This document shows, one piece after another, positions 24,481-33,235 of a stretch of 64,000 nt of DNA (position 1 is its first letter; every line of letters starts with the position of its first letter). The DNA comes from Salinirubrum litoreum. GTDB taxonomy: Archaea; Halobacteriota; Halobacteria; Halobacteriales; Haloferacaceae. Made by a program: the position numbers and the translations under genes. The DNA lies in contig NZ_JAJCVJ010000001.1 of assembly GCF_020567425.1 (NCBI RefSeq), forward strand, positions 1,054,001 through 1,118,000, in the 5' to 3' direction. The notes under the pieces were generated by a model. It had not been told where the DNA came from. It did not search any database and worked only from the letters and a program-made list of their open reading frames with translations.

Positions 24481-25866
24481 ATGCCCACTCGTCGTCGCCT
24501 GCTCGCTGGACTCGCCGGTGGCGCGGTCGTCGGTACCGTCCTCGGTACCAGCGTCTCGCTCGGTGCGATCGACTCGTGGACACCGGCGACCGATTCGTGG
24601 CCGCTCCGTCGGTTCGACCCCGCGAACACGGCCAGCAACCGCGCGGTCTCGGCACCGGTCGCGCCGAGCATCGCGTGGCGCGAGTCCGTGCTGGCGCGGA
24701 GCGACTCCAACACCCTCGTCGTCGGTCCCGACCGCGTCTACGCCGGCACGGACGCCGGGCCGAGCGGCGCGTTACAGGCAGTCGTCGCACTCGACAGAGC
24801 CGACGGGAGCCACCACTGGACCGCCGACACGGACACCGGGTCACTGGCGCTGTTCGACGGCCGACTCTACGCGGGCCCGGCGGACGACGACCTCGGTGCG
24901 CTGGAGATCTACGACGCGGCGACCGGCGAACAGGTCGGCGAGGCGGAGACGTTCGGTGTCGGCGAACGCGGCCACCTCGTCCCGACACCCGACGGCGTCT
25001 TCCTCGGGGCGGGCAACGTCCTCACCGGCCGGGAGCACGGCGGCGCGGCACGCTGGCGGCGCGCGAGTCACGGACAGGGGGTCCCGGCGGTCGCCGACGG
25101 GAGTCTCTACGCGGTGGGGTACGACGCGGCACGGTACGACTCCCGCACCCTCTCTGACGTCCCGACCGGCGAACCGCCGGCGTCGGCGTGGCGAACCAGC
25201 TACGATTCGCTCCTGACCAGTCTCCCGGCGGCGGTCGTCGACGGGACGCTACTCGCGCCGGGTGCGGTGCCGACCGCGTCACCCGACTTCGACGAGGACC
25301 CGCCGGCACCACTGGTCGGCATCGACGCCGAGACCGGGGCACTCGACTGGCGTGCGTTCACCGACGGCGCGAGACGACCGGGAGCCGAGAGTGACGGCGG
25401 CGACGCGGACCCGTCCGGGGTCGTTCGCACGACTGCACTCGCCACCGACGGTCAGCGCGTCTACGCGGGAATCTCGTCGGGCGAGCAGTCCACGCGCCGA
25501 CACGCGGTCGGGTGGGTGTCCGTCGACTCCGGCGACCAGTCGTTCCTGCTGTCGTCGGACGACTGGATCGCGGACCTCGCAGTCGTCGGGAAACCGGACG
25601 GGGAAGTCGGGACAGACACGGAGACGGCCGGACCGAACGAGGATCCGGTCCTCCTCGTCGGGACGGCGGGCGACTGGGCGAACGACGAACCGACGCAGGC
25701 GGGGACGGTCCGGGCCGTCGACGCGACGCGTGGCGAGGAACTGTGGCGCGTGCGCGTTCGGTCGGCGGTGCGGGCGCTGGCACCGGTCGCAGACGCGGTG
25801 TTCGCGGTGCTGCTGGACGGGAGCGTCGTGAAACTCTCGGACGCGGAGTCGGCGGCTCAGAAGTAG
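24481..25866 (+). CDS. Exported PQQ-like beta-propeller repeat protein
   Basis: The ATG at 24481 gives a 461-residue product starting MPTRRRLLAGLAGGAVVGTV, a twin-arginine signal. The rest has repeated beta-propeller blades of the PQQ-dehydrogenase/BamB type: VVALDRADGSHHWTADTDTG, VGIDAETGALDWRAFTDG, VRAVDATRGEELWRVRVRS. Such proteins are extracellular scaffolds; no enzymatic residues for PQQ are evident. The end overlaps the next, convergent gene by 10 bp. Confidence 0.8.
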   Translation: MPTRRRLLAGLAGGAVVGTVLGTSVSLGAIDSWTPATDSWPLRRFDPANTASNRAVSAPVAPSIAWRESVLARSDSNTLVVGPDRVYAGTDAGPSGALQAVVALDRADGSHHWTADTDTGSLALFDGRLYAGPADDDLGALEIYDAATGEQVGEAETFGVGERGHLVPTPDGVFLGAGNVLTGREHGGAARWRRASHGQGVPAVADGSLYAVGYDAARYDSRTLSDVPTGEPPASAWRTSYDSLLTSLPAAVVDGTLLAPGAVPTASPDFDEDPPAPLVGIDAETGALDWRAFTDGARRPGAESDGGDADPSGVVRTTALATDGQRVYAGISSGEQSTRRHAVGWVSVDSGDQSFLLSSDDWIADLAVVGKPDGEVGTDTETAGPNEDPVLLVGTAGDWANDEPTQAGTVRAVDATRGEELWRVRVRSAVRALAPVADAVFAVLLDGSVVKLSDAESAAQK

Positions 25867-26216
25867 CTCGGACCGCCCGGACCGGTGGGACCGCGAGGGC
25901 CGCGCGGTCGGCTGTCGTCCGCGAGTTCGACGGTCTCGCTCGGCTGGCGCGGGTCGAGTTCGACGCCGTTCTCGAACTTGACGAAAGAGAGGTAGAAGTC
26001 CCGGCCACAGCCCGCCGCCTCGGGGTCGTGGAGCGTCCCCGACTCGCCACAGACGAAGTGGACGCCGTCGGCGTCCTCGAAGTCGTCGTCAGCCTCGGCG
26101 TACGACCAGCCCTCGAAGGGGTACGGCGTGACGGCCTTGTCCGCGAGGTAGCCCTCGCGCTGGAGTTCGACCACGGTCTCACAGTGCGGACAGTAGTACG
26201 TCACCGGATAACTCAT
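25857..26216 (-). CDS. Haloarchaeal zinc-ribbon protein with collagen-like tail
   Basis: The 119-residue protein begins MSYPVTYYCPHCETVVELQR, a CPxC half of a zinc ribbon, with a second Cys group in HFVCGESGTLHDPEAAGCG. The C-terminus is SRPRGPRGPTGPGGPSYF, a Gly-Pro-rich tail. I do not recognise the family. It overlaps the 3' end of the beta-propeller gene by 10 bp in convergent orientation. A nucleic-acid or protein-binding role is a guess from the zinc ribbon. Confidence 0.65.
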   Translation of the reverse strand: MSYPVTYYCPHCETVVELQREGYLADKAVTPYPFEGWSYAEADDDFEDADGVHFVCGESGTLHDPEAAGCGRDFYLSFVKFENGVELDPRQPSETVELADDSRPRGPRGPTGPGGPSYF

Positions 26217-26335
26217 CGACCGTCTGTTGGCGTCGCAGCCACTTAACGGGCGTGTCGTGTGGTCTCGCGGCGGGACGCTGCGGCCGCGGAGACGGGGAGA
26301 AGCGTACCGACTCGTCGGGTGCGTCGGTGTCGGTC

Positions 26336-28435
26336 TCAGTCGAACTGCTCGGCGACGGCCGCGACGACCGCGTCCTTCACCTGCTCGCGGGCACCCGAGA
26401 GGAACTCGATGCGTCCCTCGCGGACGCCGACCGCCGTGATGCCCGCCTCGGGGGCGGTCTCGGCGGCGGTCTCGGCGACCGAGCGCACGTCGAGCGCCGA
26501 GGTGCTCCGCAGGTACAGTTCGTCCATCGCCAGACCGAGCGTCACGAAGGGACCCTCGTCGCGGTTCCGGCGGTGGAGTTCGTCCAGCAGGAGGCCCGTC
26601 GGCGGGAAGTCGAACCGGTGGGTGAACGCGTCGGCGTCCAGCACCGCGAACCGAACTCCGCCCGCCTCGGTGGTCTCCATGTTCTCCTCGGCCGTCTCGA
26701 CCTCGTCGGCGAGTTTCGTCCGGAACTGCTCGGAGACGTGGCCGGCCAGTCCGCCGGGGTCCTCGAACAGCAGGTCCGTGATGAGTTCGCGCTTGTCCTC
26801 GTACGACTGGTAGTACGCCTCCAGCGCGACGGCCTCACGGAGTTCCCGCACGCGGTCGGCGTCGTAGCCCGCGTCGCCCGCGAGGTCGAGGTACGCTTCC
26901 GGCGCGTCCTCCCAGTAGCTCACGGCCGGCAAGTGCGCGAGGTCCTCGCGCACGTCGTCGTTGACGGCGACCGCGAGGTTCGCACCCAGCGCGCCAGTCG
27001 AGAGGTCCGAGGCGTCCGCACCGGCCAGATCGGGGTTGACGAACACGTCGGTCTCCGCGGCGACCGCCTCGTCGGCGGCCGCGGCGTCGACGACGACCCG
27101 CGAGGCACCGTAGACGTCCAGCAGGCCGAGGCCGTCGAGCGACTCGGCGGTGCTCCCGGTGCCGACCAGCAGGACCAGCGGGAACTTCTCGTCGTGGCGG
27201 TCCTTGTCCTGGAGCATCCGGGTCACGTCGTTCGTCGCGGCGTCCATGCCGTAGACCGCCTCGTCGAGCGGTCGCCGGGTGAAGTAATGGTACTCGGCGT
27301 CGGACTTCGCGTGCTCCTCGCGGATCAGCGGGAGGACGGCGCGCTCGACGGCGGCCCCGGCGACGTAGCCGTCGGCGGTCGCGGCGTGGCGGACGACGAT
27401 GGGCCGGGATTCGAGCACGGCCCGGCGGATCGCCTCGGCGGCGTCCTGCAACTGCTCGGCGACGGCCTCGACGGGGTCGTGGGGCGCGAGGGGCATCACG
27501 GCGTCCGGTCGTGCCTCGGCGGTCAGCGCGTCGGCGAGTCGGCGCTGGACCGTCTCCGCCTCCTCGTCGACGAGTGCCACGAGGCCTTCGGTCTCGACCT
27601 GGAGCTCGTTTCTCCGGAGTTCGACCTCGCCGTCGAGTCTGACGACGTCGCCGACCTCGATCTCGGGGTACGCGCGCACCCCGGCCTCGACGAAGGCGGC
27701 ACAGTCGACGACGCCCGTCTCGTCGCGCAGTTCGAAGACGGTCGGGCCGCCCGTCTGGCGTGCCCCGACGACTTCACCCTCGATGCGGACCGTCTCGCCG
27801 ACGAGGTCGGAGAGCGCCTCAATCGCGACGCGGTCGCGGTCGGCGTCCGGTTCGGGGTGCTCGAAGTCCGCGGGCGACGCCGAGTCGGTGCCGCCGTTGG
27901 TACTCGCGTCGGTCGTGTCGGCCGCGTCGTGGCTCGACTCCGACGAACTGCTCCCGGCACTCGTCTCCTCGTGCCCGTCGTCCGCGCTCGCGTCGTCGTC
28001 GGTGTCGGCCTCCGCGCCCGCGTCGGCCGGCGGTTCGGCCCCGCCGGCGTCGGCGTCCTCGGCCTCGTAGTCGCCGTCGGGCGACTGGACGAGGGTCCCG
28101 CGGAACTCGCGGTCCGACTGACGGATCGACCAGCCGAGGTCGATGTCGCCGTTGTCCCGGACGTTCTTCACCTGGACGAACACCTCGTCGCCCGGTTCCC
28201 ACGTCAGACTCTCCAGTCGGCGGTCGAGTTCCGACCGGTGGAGCAGGCCGGTGACACCCGGCGCGAGGTCGATGAAGACGCCGAAGTCGGCGTAGCCGTC
28301 TACCGTCCCTCGGTAGAAGCGGCCGTCGGTCAACTGGTTGGCTCGGTTCCCGGTGAACTCGAAGACAACGTCCTGTTCGTGCGTCCGGCAGATGCGGCCC
28401 TCGACTTCGGTGCCGCAGATCATACACGTACCCAT
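26336..28435 (-). CDS. S1/OB-fold and RecJ-like (DHH) protein with degraded DHH motif
   Basis: The 699-residue protein has an N-terminal zinc knuckle (CMICGTEVEGRICRTH), an S1 domain (RFYRGTVDGYADFGVFIDLA), a long acidic Ser/Asp linker (about 125-205), an OB-fold with GETVRIEGEVVGARQTGGPT, and a C-terminal DHH/RecJ-like phosphoesterase domain. The expected DxDG motif reads HAATADG (350-356) and the expected DHH reads VVVDAAAADEA (Asp450-Ala-Ala), so the metal ligands are mostly lost. It may be an inactive, nucleic-acid-binding relative, in the way Cdc45 is derived from RecJ, or use different residues. Monocistronic. Confidence 0.8.
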   Translation of the reverse strand: MGTCMICGTEVEGRICRTHEQDVVFEFTGNRANQLTDGRFYRGTVDGYADFGVFIDLAPGVTGLLHRSELDRRLESLTWEPGDEVFVQVKNVRDNGDIDLGWSIRQSDREFRGTLVQSPDGDYEAEDADAGGAEPPADAGAEADTDDDASADDGHEETSAGSSSSESSHDAADTTDASTNGGTDSASPADFEHPEPDADRDRVAIEALSDLVGETVRIEGEVVGARQTGGPTVFELRDETGVVDCAAFVEAGVRAYPEIEVGDVVRLDGEVELRRNELQVETEGLVALVDEEAETVQRRLADALTAEARPDAVMPLAPHDPVEAVAEQLQDAAEAIRRAVLESRPIVVRHAATADGYVAGAAVERAVLPLIREEHAKSDAEYHYFTRRPLDEAVYGMDAATNDVTRMLQDKDRHDEKFPLVLLVGTGSTAESLDGLGLLDVYGASRVVVDAAAADEAVAAETDVFVNPDLAGADASDLSTGALGANLAVAVNDDVREDLAHLPAVSYWEDAPEAYLDLAGDAGYDADRVRELREAVALEAYYQSYEDKRELITDLLFEDPGGLAGHVSEQFRTKLADEVETAEENMETTEAGGVRFAVLDADAFTHRFDFPPTGLLLDELHRRNRDEGPFVTLGLAMDELYLRSTSALDVRSVAETAAETAPEAGITAVGVREGRIEFLSGAREQVKDAVVAAVAEQFD

Positions 28436-28633
28436 TTGCCAGAACGGAATACCCCCGGCCTAAAACGGTTGTCGAAAGTCTGCGCAGATTTCACGCCTCG
28501 ACTCCCCACCGAGCAGAATCGGTCCACGCTACCCCCCGGATCTATTGGTCGGTGACCGCGCGACACGGTCCTTGTCGTGACCGTTCGACGCGGCCCCTGT
28601 CAACAGATCACGCACCGGCGATCGGTCACAAAG

Positions 28634-28667
28634 CACTTTAGCCGGGATAATTATATCTCATTATACG
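28634..28667 (+). promoter_or_regulatory. AT-rich promoter of the PP-loop gene with 5-8-5 inverted repeat
   Basis: A TATA-like CACTTTAG (28634-28641) lies about 27-34 bp before the ATG at 28668. Between it and the start is an AT-rich pocket with ATAAT (28647-28651) and ATTAT (28660-28664) as a perfect 5-8-5 inverted repeat, striking in a GC-rich genome. It could be an operator near the transcription start. Confidence 0.45.
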
Positions 28668-29639
28668 ATGACGGCGTTCCCCGACTACCTCGACGTGGAC
28701 TACACCGACGGCGAGGGCGAGACACCCGACGACTACCCGAGCATCGAGCACAAGATCGAGAAGGCGCTGGAGGTCGTCGAACGCGGCCTGCGCGAGTACG
28801 AGAACCCCGCAGTGATGTGGACCGGCGGGAAGGACTCGACGCTGACGCTGTACTTCGTCAAGGAGGTCGTCGAGCAGTACGACGACCTGGAACTCCCGAC
28901 CACGGTCTTCATCGACCACTTCCAGCACTTCGACGAACTGATGGACTTCGTGCGCCACTGGGCCGACGAGTGGGACCTCGAAGTCGTCTGGGCGCGCAAC
29001 TCCGACGTCGGCGACTACGTCGACGAGAACGGTCTCGAACCGGGCGACGACATCCCGGTCGACGCGCTGTCCGAGCACAACCAGCACCACATCCGGAACA
29101 TCCTCGAGTACGAAGAGGAGACGTTCCCGTTCCTGCTGGACACCTACGTCGGCAACCACCTCCTGAAGACGGTCGCGCTGAACGACACGCTGGAGTCCGA
29201 GAACATCGACGGGATCATCTCGGGCATCCGCTGGGACGAACAGGAGGCCCGTGCCGACGAGACGTTCTTCTCGCCGCGTCACGACCCGGACATCTACCCG
29301 CCACACGACCGCGTGCAGCCGATCCTCCAGTTCAAGGAGGCCGACGTGTGGGACGCCTTCTGGTACTTCGTCGTCCCCGAGACGGTCGAGGGCTACCCCG
29401 ACGAGGGCTACGTCCCGCAGGGCTTCGACGACCTGCCGAACGGTCTGACTCACGAGGACATCCCGGTGTCGCCGAAGTACTTCGCCGGCTTCCGCTCGCT
29501 CGGGTCGGAGATCTCGACCGACAAGAGCGCCGAGGAACCGGCGTGGCTACAGGACATGGAGAACACGACCGAGCGTGCCGGCCGCGCCCAAGACAAAGAG
29601 GACCTGATGGAGCGCCTGCGCGATCTCGGCTACATGTAG
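28668..29639 (+). CDS. PP-loop ATP pyrophosphatase of the CysD/PAPS-reductase superfamily
   Basis: The 323-residue protein has the PP-loop at residues 52-58 (TGGKDST), the long acidic linker after residue 120, GIISGIRWDEQEARADETFF and RVQPILQFKEADVWDAFWYF. These match the adenine-nucleotide alpha-hydrolase superfamily branch that includes sulfate adenylyltransferase subunit CysD and PAPS reductase. It has no cysteine at all, so it cannot be a classical PAPS/APS reductase, which needs a C-terminal catalytic Cys. CysD usually works with the GTPase CysN, absent here. A sulfate-activating or other adenylylating role is possible; substrate not established. Confidence 0.78.
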   Translation: MTAFPDYLDVDYTDGEGETPDDYPSIEHKIEKALEVVERGLREYENPAVMWTGGKDSTLTLYFVKEVVEQYDDLELPTTVFIDHFQHFDELMDFVRHWADEWDLEVVWARNSDVGDYVDENGLEPGDDIPVDALSEHNQHHIRNILEYEEETFPFLLDTYVGNHLLKTVALNDTLESENIDGIISGIRWDEQEARADETFFSPRHDPDIYPPHDRVQPILQFKEADVWDAFWYFVVPETVEGYPDEGYVPQGFDDLPNGLTHEDIPVSPKYFAGFRSLGSEISTDKSAEEPAWLQDMENTTERAGRAQDKEDLMERLRDLGYM

Positions 29640-29707
29640 ACGCCGGCGCGAATCGACGCACCTGACACCCGACGCCGGGACTCGGGGGTCGTTCCCCGCC
29701 GGACGAC

Positions 29708-30463
29708 TCAGAGGTACGCCGCGTCCCACCGCGTCGGCTTGCGCTTGTTCTCACACTCGTTGCACGCGACGCGTCCCATCGTGTCCATCGCGGTGTGCAG
29801 CGAGTCGCAGTTGCCACAGAACCAGCCGTAGCGTTCGGTCCGGTCGGCGTCGAGGTACGTCTGGTAGAAGGGCGCGAGCGATGCACGCGCCGGTTCGTCG
29901 AAGGCGACGTAGACGAGCGTCCCGTCGTCGGCCGTCCGGGTCTCCATCACGACGTGTTCGACGTCCCCGTCGGTGAACTTCGAGTAGATCGCCTCGGTGA
30001 ACGACTCGCCGGCGATCTTGACCGACCGGGTGCCGGTCGCGTCGAAGCCGTGGTCGGCGTAGAACTCCCCGCCGGCCTCGTTCGCTTCGAGCACACAGCC
30101 TTCGATCCGATCCACGTCGCGTTCGACGAGTTCGGTCTCGATCTCTCGCAGGAGCGTGGTGCCGACACCGCCCTCCCGGTCGTCGGGGTCGACGTGGAGC
30201 CAGTCGATCTCGCCGACACGCTCCCGGCGGTCGGTGACGTAGCCCTGCGTGAACCCGACGACGTCCCCGTCACGTGCTGCGACGAGTACCAGCGTGTCGT
30301 CGTCGTCCAGGTCGTCGGCCAGCGACTCCGTCGCGTACCACCGTTCGACGGCCTCCCCGATCGTCTCGTCGCCGAGCACGTGTCCGTAGGAGGCGGTCAA
30401 CGAGGCGGTGGCGACACGGCGGATCGCGTCGATGTCGTCGACTGTCGCGGAACGAACCTGCAT
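29708..30463 (-). CDS. GNAT N-acetyltransferase fused to a C-terminal zinc ribbon (DUF5816-like)
   Basis: From ATG 30463 the protein has 251 residues. Residues 1-150 are a GNAT domain (VRSATVDDIDAIRRVATASL; IDWLHVDPDDREGGVGTTLL with the acetyl-CoA loop DREGGVGT). Residues after 170 form a second domain ending WFCGNCDSLHTAMD and VACNECENKRKPTRWDAAYL, two CxxC pairs that should bind zinc, as in the haloarchaeal DUF5816 family. The open frame extends 15 residues upstream with a poor, hydrophobic start. Acetyl acceptor unknown. Confidence 0.85.
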   Translation of the reverse strand: MQVRSATVDDIDAIRRVATASLTASYGHVLGDETIGEAVERWYATESLADDLDDDDTLVLVAARDGDVVGFTQGYVTDRRERVGEIDWLHVDPDDREGGVGTTLLREIETELVERDVDRIEGCVLEANEAGGEFYADHGFDATGTRSVKIAGESFTEAIYSKFTDGDVEHVVMETRTADDGTLVYVAFDEPARASLAPFYQTYLDADRTERYGWFCGNCDSLHTAMDTMGRVACNECENKRKPTRWDAAYL

Positions 30464-30769
30464 GGACACGTGTACGCACACGATCACCAAAACCTTCCCG
30501 GCGATCACAGAACGTCGACCGTCTCGTCACGAACCGCCCCCTCCTGCGGAGAATACTGCGTGGACCACAAAATTACGGTCCTCTCGACTCCCCCGTGGCC
30601 GAGCCACTCAGCGCGTGCTTGTCTTACGCACCGACAGGTAGAGAGACGAACACGTAACCATTGGTAAATAGTATCATACCACATCTGGAGAACACCTTGG
30701 ATGTGTATTAACACTGCTTAAGGGTCTTAACACACAACCATTATTAATGAGGTTTCCACCGATAGTGCC
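30464..30769. other. Divergent intergenic region upstream of the second liv operon
   Basis: No gene is visible between the acetyltransferase start and the substrate-binding protein gene. The right half (30665-30755) is unusually AT-rich for this genome and holds the promoter and repeats described separately. The left half shows only ordinary sequence. Confidence 0.5.
30705..30751 (+). promoter_or_regulatory. Promoter and likely operator of the second liv-type ABC operon
   Basis: A TATA-like ATTATTAATGA at 30741-30751 sits about 20-29 bp before the ATG at 30770. Upstream are a perfect palindrome TTAAG-GGT-CTTAA (30718-30730) and two direct copies of TTAACAC about 19 bp apart (near 30708 and 30727). 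This is a classic place for a regulator of transport genes. Confidence 0.55.
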
Positions 30770-32143
30770 ATGGCACGGGATAGCAGTTCCCTCAGTCGAA
30801 GAGACGCGGTGAAAGCCGCAGGCACGCTGGGTACCCTCGGCATCGCTGGACTGGCTGGCTGTACCGGCGGTGGCGGCGGAGGCGGTGGCGGTGGTGGCGG
30901 CGACGGCGAGGACTATCCGTCGCTCGGCAACTACCCCATCGAGGGCGACACGGCGATGTTCGGCTTCAACGTTCCGACCTCCGGCCCCTACTCCTCGGAG
31001 GGTGAAGACGAACTCCGCGCCTACGAGATGGCCGTCAAGCACCTGAACAACGGCGGGGGCTGGGTCGACTCGCAGTTCGACGACCTCTCCGGCGACGGCG
31101 TACTGGACTACGAGATCGACTACGTGACCGGCGACACGGCGACCGACGCCGACACCGCCCGGCAGTCCGCCTCCCGGATGATCCAGCGCGACGACGTGGT
31201 GATGTTCTCCGGTGGCTCCTCCTCGGCGACGGCGATCGCCATGCAGGGGCTGGCACAGGAGGAGAACGTCCTGTTCATGTGCTGTCTGACCCACTCGAAC
31301 GACACCACCGGGAAAGACTGTGTCCGGTACAGCTTCCGGGAGATGTTCAACGCCTACATGACCGGACAGGCGCTGGCCCCGGTCGTCACCGACGAGTACG
31401 GCGACGACCTCGACTTCTACCAACTGTACGCCGACTACTCGTGGGGACAGACCCAGCAGGCGTCGATGAAGCAGTTCTTCGAGGAGGCGGGCTGGTCCGA
31501 GGTCGACTCGGTGCCGACGCCGCTCGGAACCTCGGACTACTCGTCGTACCTCTCGGAGGCGGCCGACTCCGGCGCGGACGCGCTGTTCTTGAACCACTAC
31601 GGGCTGGACGGCGCGAACTCGCTCAGTCAGGCGATCGAAGCCGGCATCGACCAGGACATGGAGATCGTCCTGCCGCTGTACAACCGCCCGATGGCCGAGG
31701 CCGCCGGCGGGGCGATCGAGGGCATCTTCGGCACCATCGCGTGGGACTCCCAGATCGACAACACGCCGTCGAACGAGTTCACCGAGGCGTTCTCGAGCGA
31801 GTACGACGGTCGGGTCCCGTCCGGCCCGGCACAACTCGCGTACGCCCAGACGCTCCAGTACGCCGCCGCCGTCGAACGCGCGGGGACGTTCTACCCGCCG
31901 GAGGTCATCCGGCAACTCGAAGACTTCGAGTACGACAACATCGGCATGGGCGCAGAGACGATGCGCGGCTGTGACCACCAGGCACAGCGCGACATCCCGG
32001 TCGTCCGTGGCCTCCCCGGCTCAGAGCAGGGCGAGGGGCAGTACTTCGAGATCGTGAACATCACCTCCAGAGACGACGTCGGCTACGGCTGTGACAGCGG
32101 TCCCGCCGCCGAGTGTGAACTCGGCGAGTACGGCGACGAGTAG
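30770..32143 (+). CDS. ABC transporter substrate-binding lipoprotein (branched-chain amino acid/urea family)
   Basis: The 457-residue protein has a Tat lipoprotein signal (MARDSSSLSRRDAVKAAGTL; lipobox LAGC), a run of twelve or more glycines, and a type I periplasmic-binding fold: MFGFNVPTSGPYSSEG, QLYADYSWGQTQQASMK, TLQYAAAVERAGTF. It carries extra cysteines (MCCLTHSND, KDCVRYSF, CDHQAQRD and YGCDSGPAAECELGE) that may form disulfides outside the cell. The ligand is unknown; family members bind branched-chain amino acids, amides or urea. First gene of a liv-type operon. Confidence 0.88.
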   Translation: MARDSSSLSRRDAVKAAGTLGTLGIAGLAGCTGGGGGGGGGGGGDGEDYPSLGNYPIEGDTAMFGFNVPTSGPYSSEGEDELRAYEMAVKHLNNGGGWVDSQFDDLSGDGVLDYEIDYVTGDTATDADTARQSASRMIQRDDVVMFSGGSSSATAIAMQGLAQEENVLFMCCLTHSNDTTGKDCVRYSFREMFNAYMTGQALAPVVTDEYGDDLDFYQLYADYSWGQTQQASMKQFFEEAGWSEVDSVPTPLGTSDYSSYLSEAADSGADALFLNHYGLDGANSLSQAIEAGIDQDMEIVLPLYNRPMAEAAGGAIEGIFGTIAWDSQIDNTPSNEFTEAFSSEYDGRVPSGPAQLAYAQTLQYAAAVERAGTFYPPEVIRQLEDFEYDNIGMGAETMRGCDHQAQRDIPVVRGLPGSEQGEGQYFEIVNITSRDDVGYGCDSGPAAECELGEYGDE

Positions 32144-32201
32144 CCACCCCACCACGTTCGACACGTATTTCCGTGATAGAATCAGTAGACCCACGTGAGA
32201 C

Positions 32202-32267
32202 ATGATACCACACACACTGCCACTGCTTCGCGCTCCGCGTGAGCCGGCAGGGGGTGACGAGCGGTGA
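32202..32267 (+). CDS. 21-residue leader ORF overlapping livH
   Basis: ATG at 32202 reads MIPHTLPLLRAPREPAGGDE followed by R and TGA at 32265-32267. The stop overlaps the GTG start of livH (32264) in a GTGA arrangement identical to the coupling junctions inside the operon. It is too short for function as a protein; it may be a leader peptide or coupling device between the substrate-binding protein gene and the permease genes, or chance. Confidence 0.35.
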   Translation: MIPHTLPLLRAPREPAGGDER

Positions 32268-33235
32268 CGCTCGCGGCCGACATCGCCGGCATCCTCCTGA
32301 ACGGACTCCAGACGGGTGCGATCTACATTCTCGTCGCTATCGGGCTGTCGATCATCCTCGGGACGCTCCGGTTCGTCAACTTCGCCCACGGCGCGCTGTA
32401 CCTCATCGGCGCGTACGCGGGCCTGTTGATCACGCTGGAGATCGATCTCTCGAACGGACTCCTCAGGGAGTGGGGCTTCCAGACCATCGGGCTGGGCTGG
32501 GGCTTCCTCCCGGCGCTGATCCTCGTTCCCCTGTTCGTCTTCGTCGTCGGCCTCGGCATGGAGCGGTTCGTCGCCAGACCGTTCTACGACCGGCCCGACA
32601 CCGACCAGATTCTCGTCACCTTCGGGCTGGCGATCATCGTCCAGGAACTGTTCCGCGTCCTCTTCGGCGGGCAGAGTATCGACTTCGCGCGTCCGGCGTG
32701 GGCGTCGGGGCCGGTCATGCTCCCCGTCGTCGGCAACTTCCCGGTCTGGCGGCTCTACGTCATCGGGATCACGGCGGTACTCGTCGCACTGGTCTGGTTG
32801 CTGGTCGAGTACACCGACTTCGGTCTGATCGTCCGGGCCGGGACGCAGGACCCCGAGATGGTCGAACTGCTCGGGATCAAACTGACCCGGCCGTACATCG
32901 TCATGTTCGGGATCGGCGCGGCGCTGGCCGGCGTGGCCGGCGTCGTCGGCGCACCCTTGGAGAACGTCAACCCCAACATCGGGACCGGCGTGCTGGTCCC
33001 GGCGTTCCTCGTCGTCGTCATCGGGGGGGTCGGCTCGATCCGGGGGGCGGTCGTCGGCGGCATCCTGATCGGGATGGTGTTCTCGATACTCGTCGGCGCA
33101 CCACTCCCGCAGGTGACGGTCGCCGGCACCGAGATCGTCTGGTCGTCGTGGGCGCAGGTCGGCATCTACGCGCTCGCGGCGGTCGTCCTGCTCACGCGTC
33201 CGGAGGGCCTGTTCGGTGAGGAGGTGACGGGATGA
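32264..33235 (+). CDS. livH: Branched-chain amino acid-type ABC permease, LivH (second copy)
   Basis: The 323-residue permease uses a GTG start and has LSIILGTLRFVNFAHGALYL, VRAGTQDPEMVELLGIKLTR at the coupling helix and PAFLVVVIGGVGSIRGAVVGG. Nine or so hydrophobic helices are visible. It overlaps livM by 4 bp. It differs from the other LivH in this window well beyond recent duplication, so the two importers probably carry different ligands. Confidence 0.92.
   Translation: MTLAADIAGILLNGLQTGAIYILVAIGLSIILGTLRFVNFAHGALYLIGAYAGLLITLEIDLSNGLLREWGFQTIGLGWGFLPALILVPLFVFVVGLGMERFVARPFYDRPDTDQILVTFGLAIIVQELFRVLFGGQSIDFARPAWASGPVMLPVVGNFPVWRLYVIGITAVLVALVWLLVEYTDFGLIVRAGTQDPEMVELLGIKLTRPYIVMFGIGAALAGVAGVVGAPLENVNPNIGTGVLVPAFLVVVIGGVGSIRGAVVGGILIGMVFSILVGAPLPQVTVAGTEIVWSSWAQVGIYALAAVVLLTRPEGLFGEEVTG

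Noticed and set aside
26252-28555. 767-codon plus-strand frame opposite the DHH-like gene
   Set aside because: No fold or motif and Gly/Val/Arg-rich; a codon-bias shadow.
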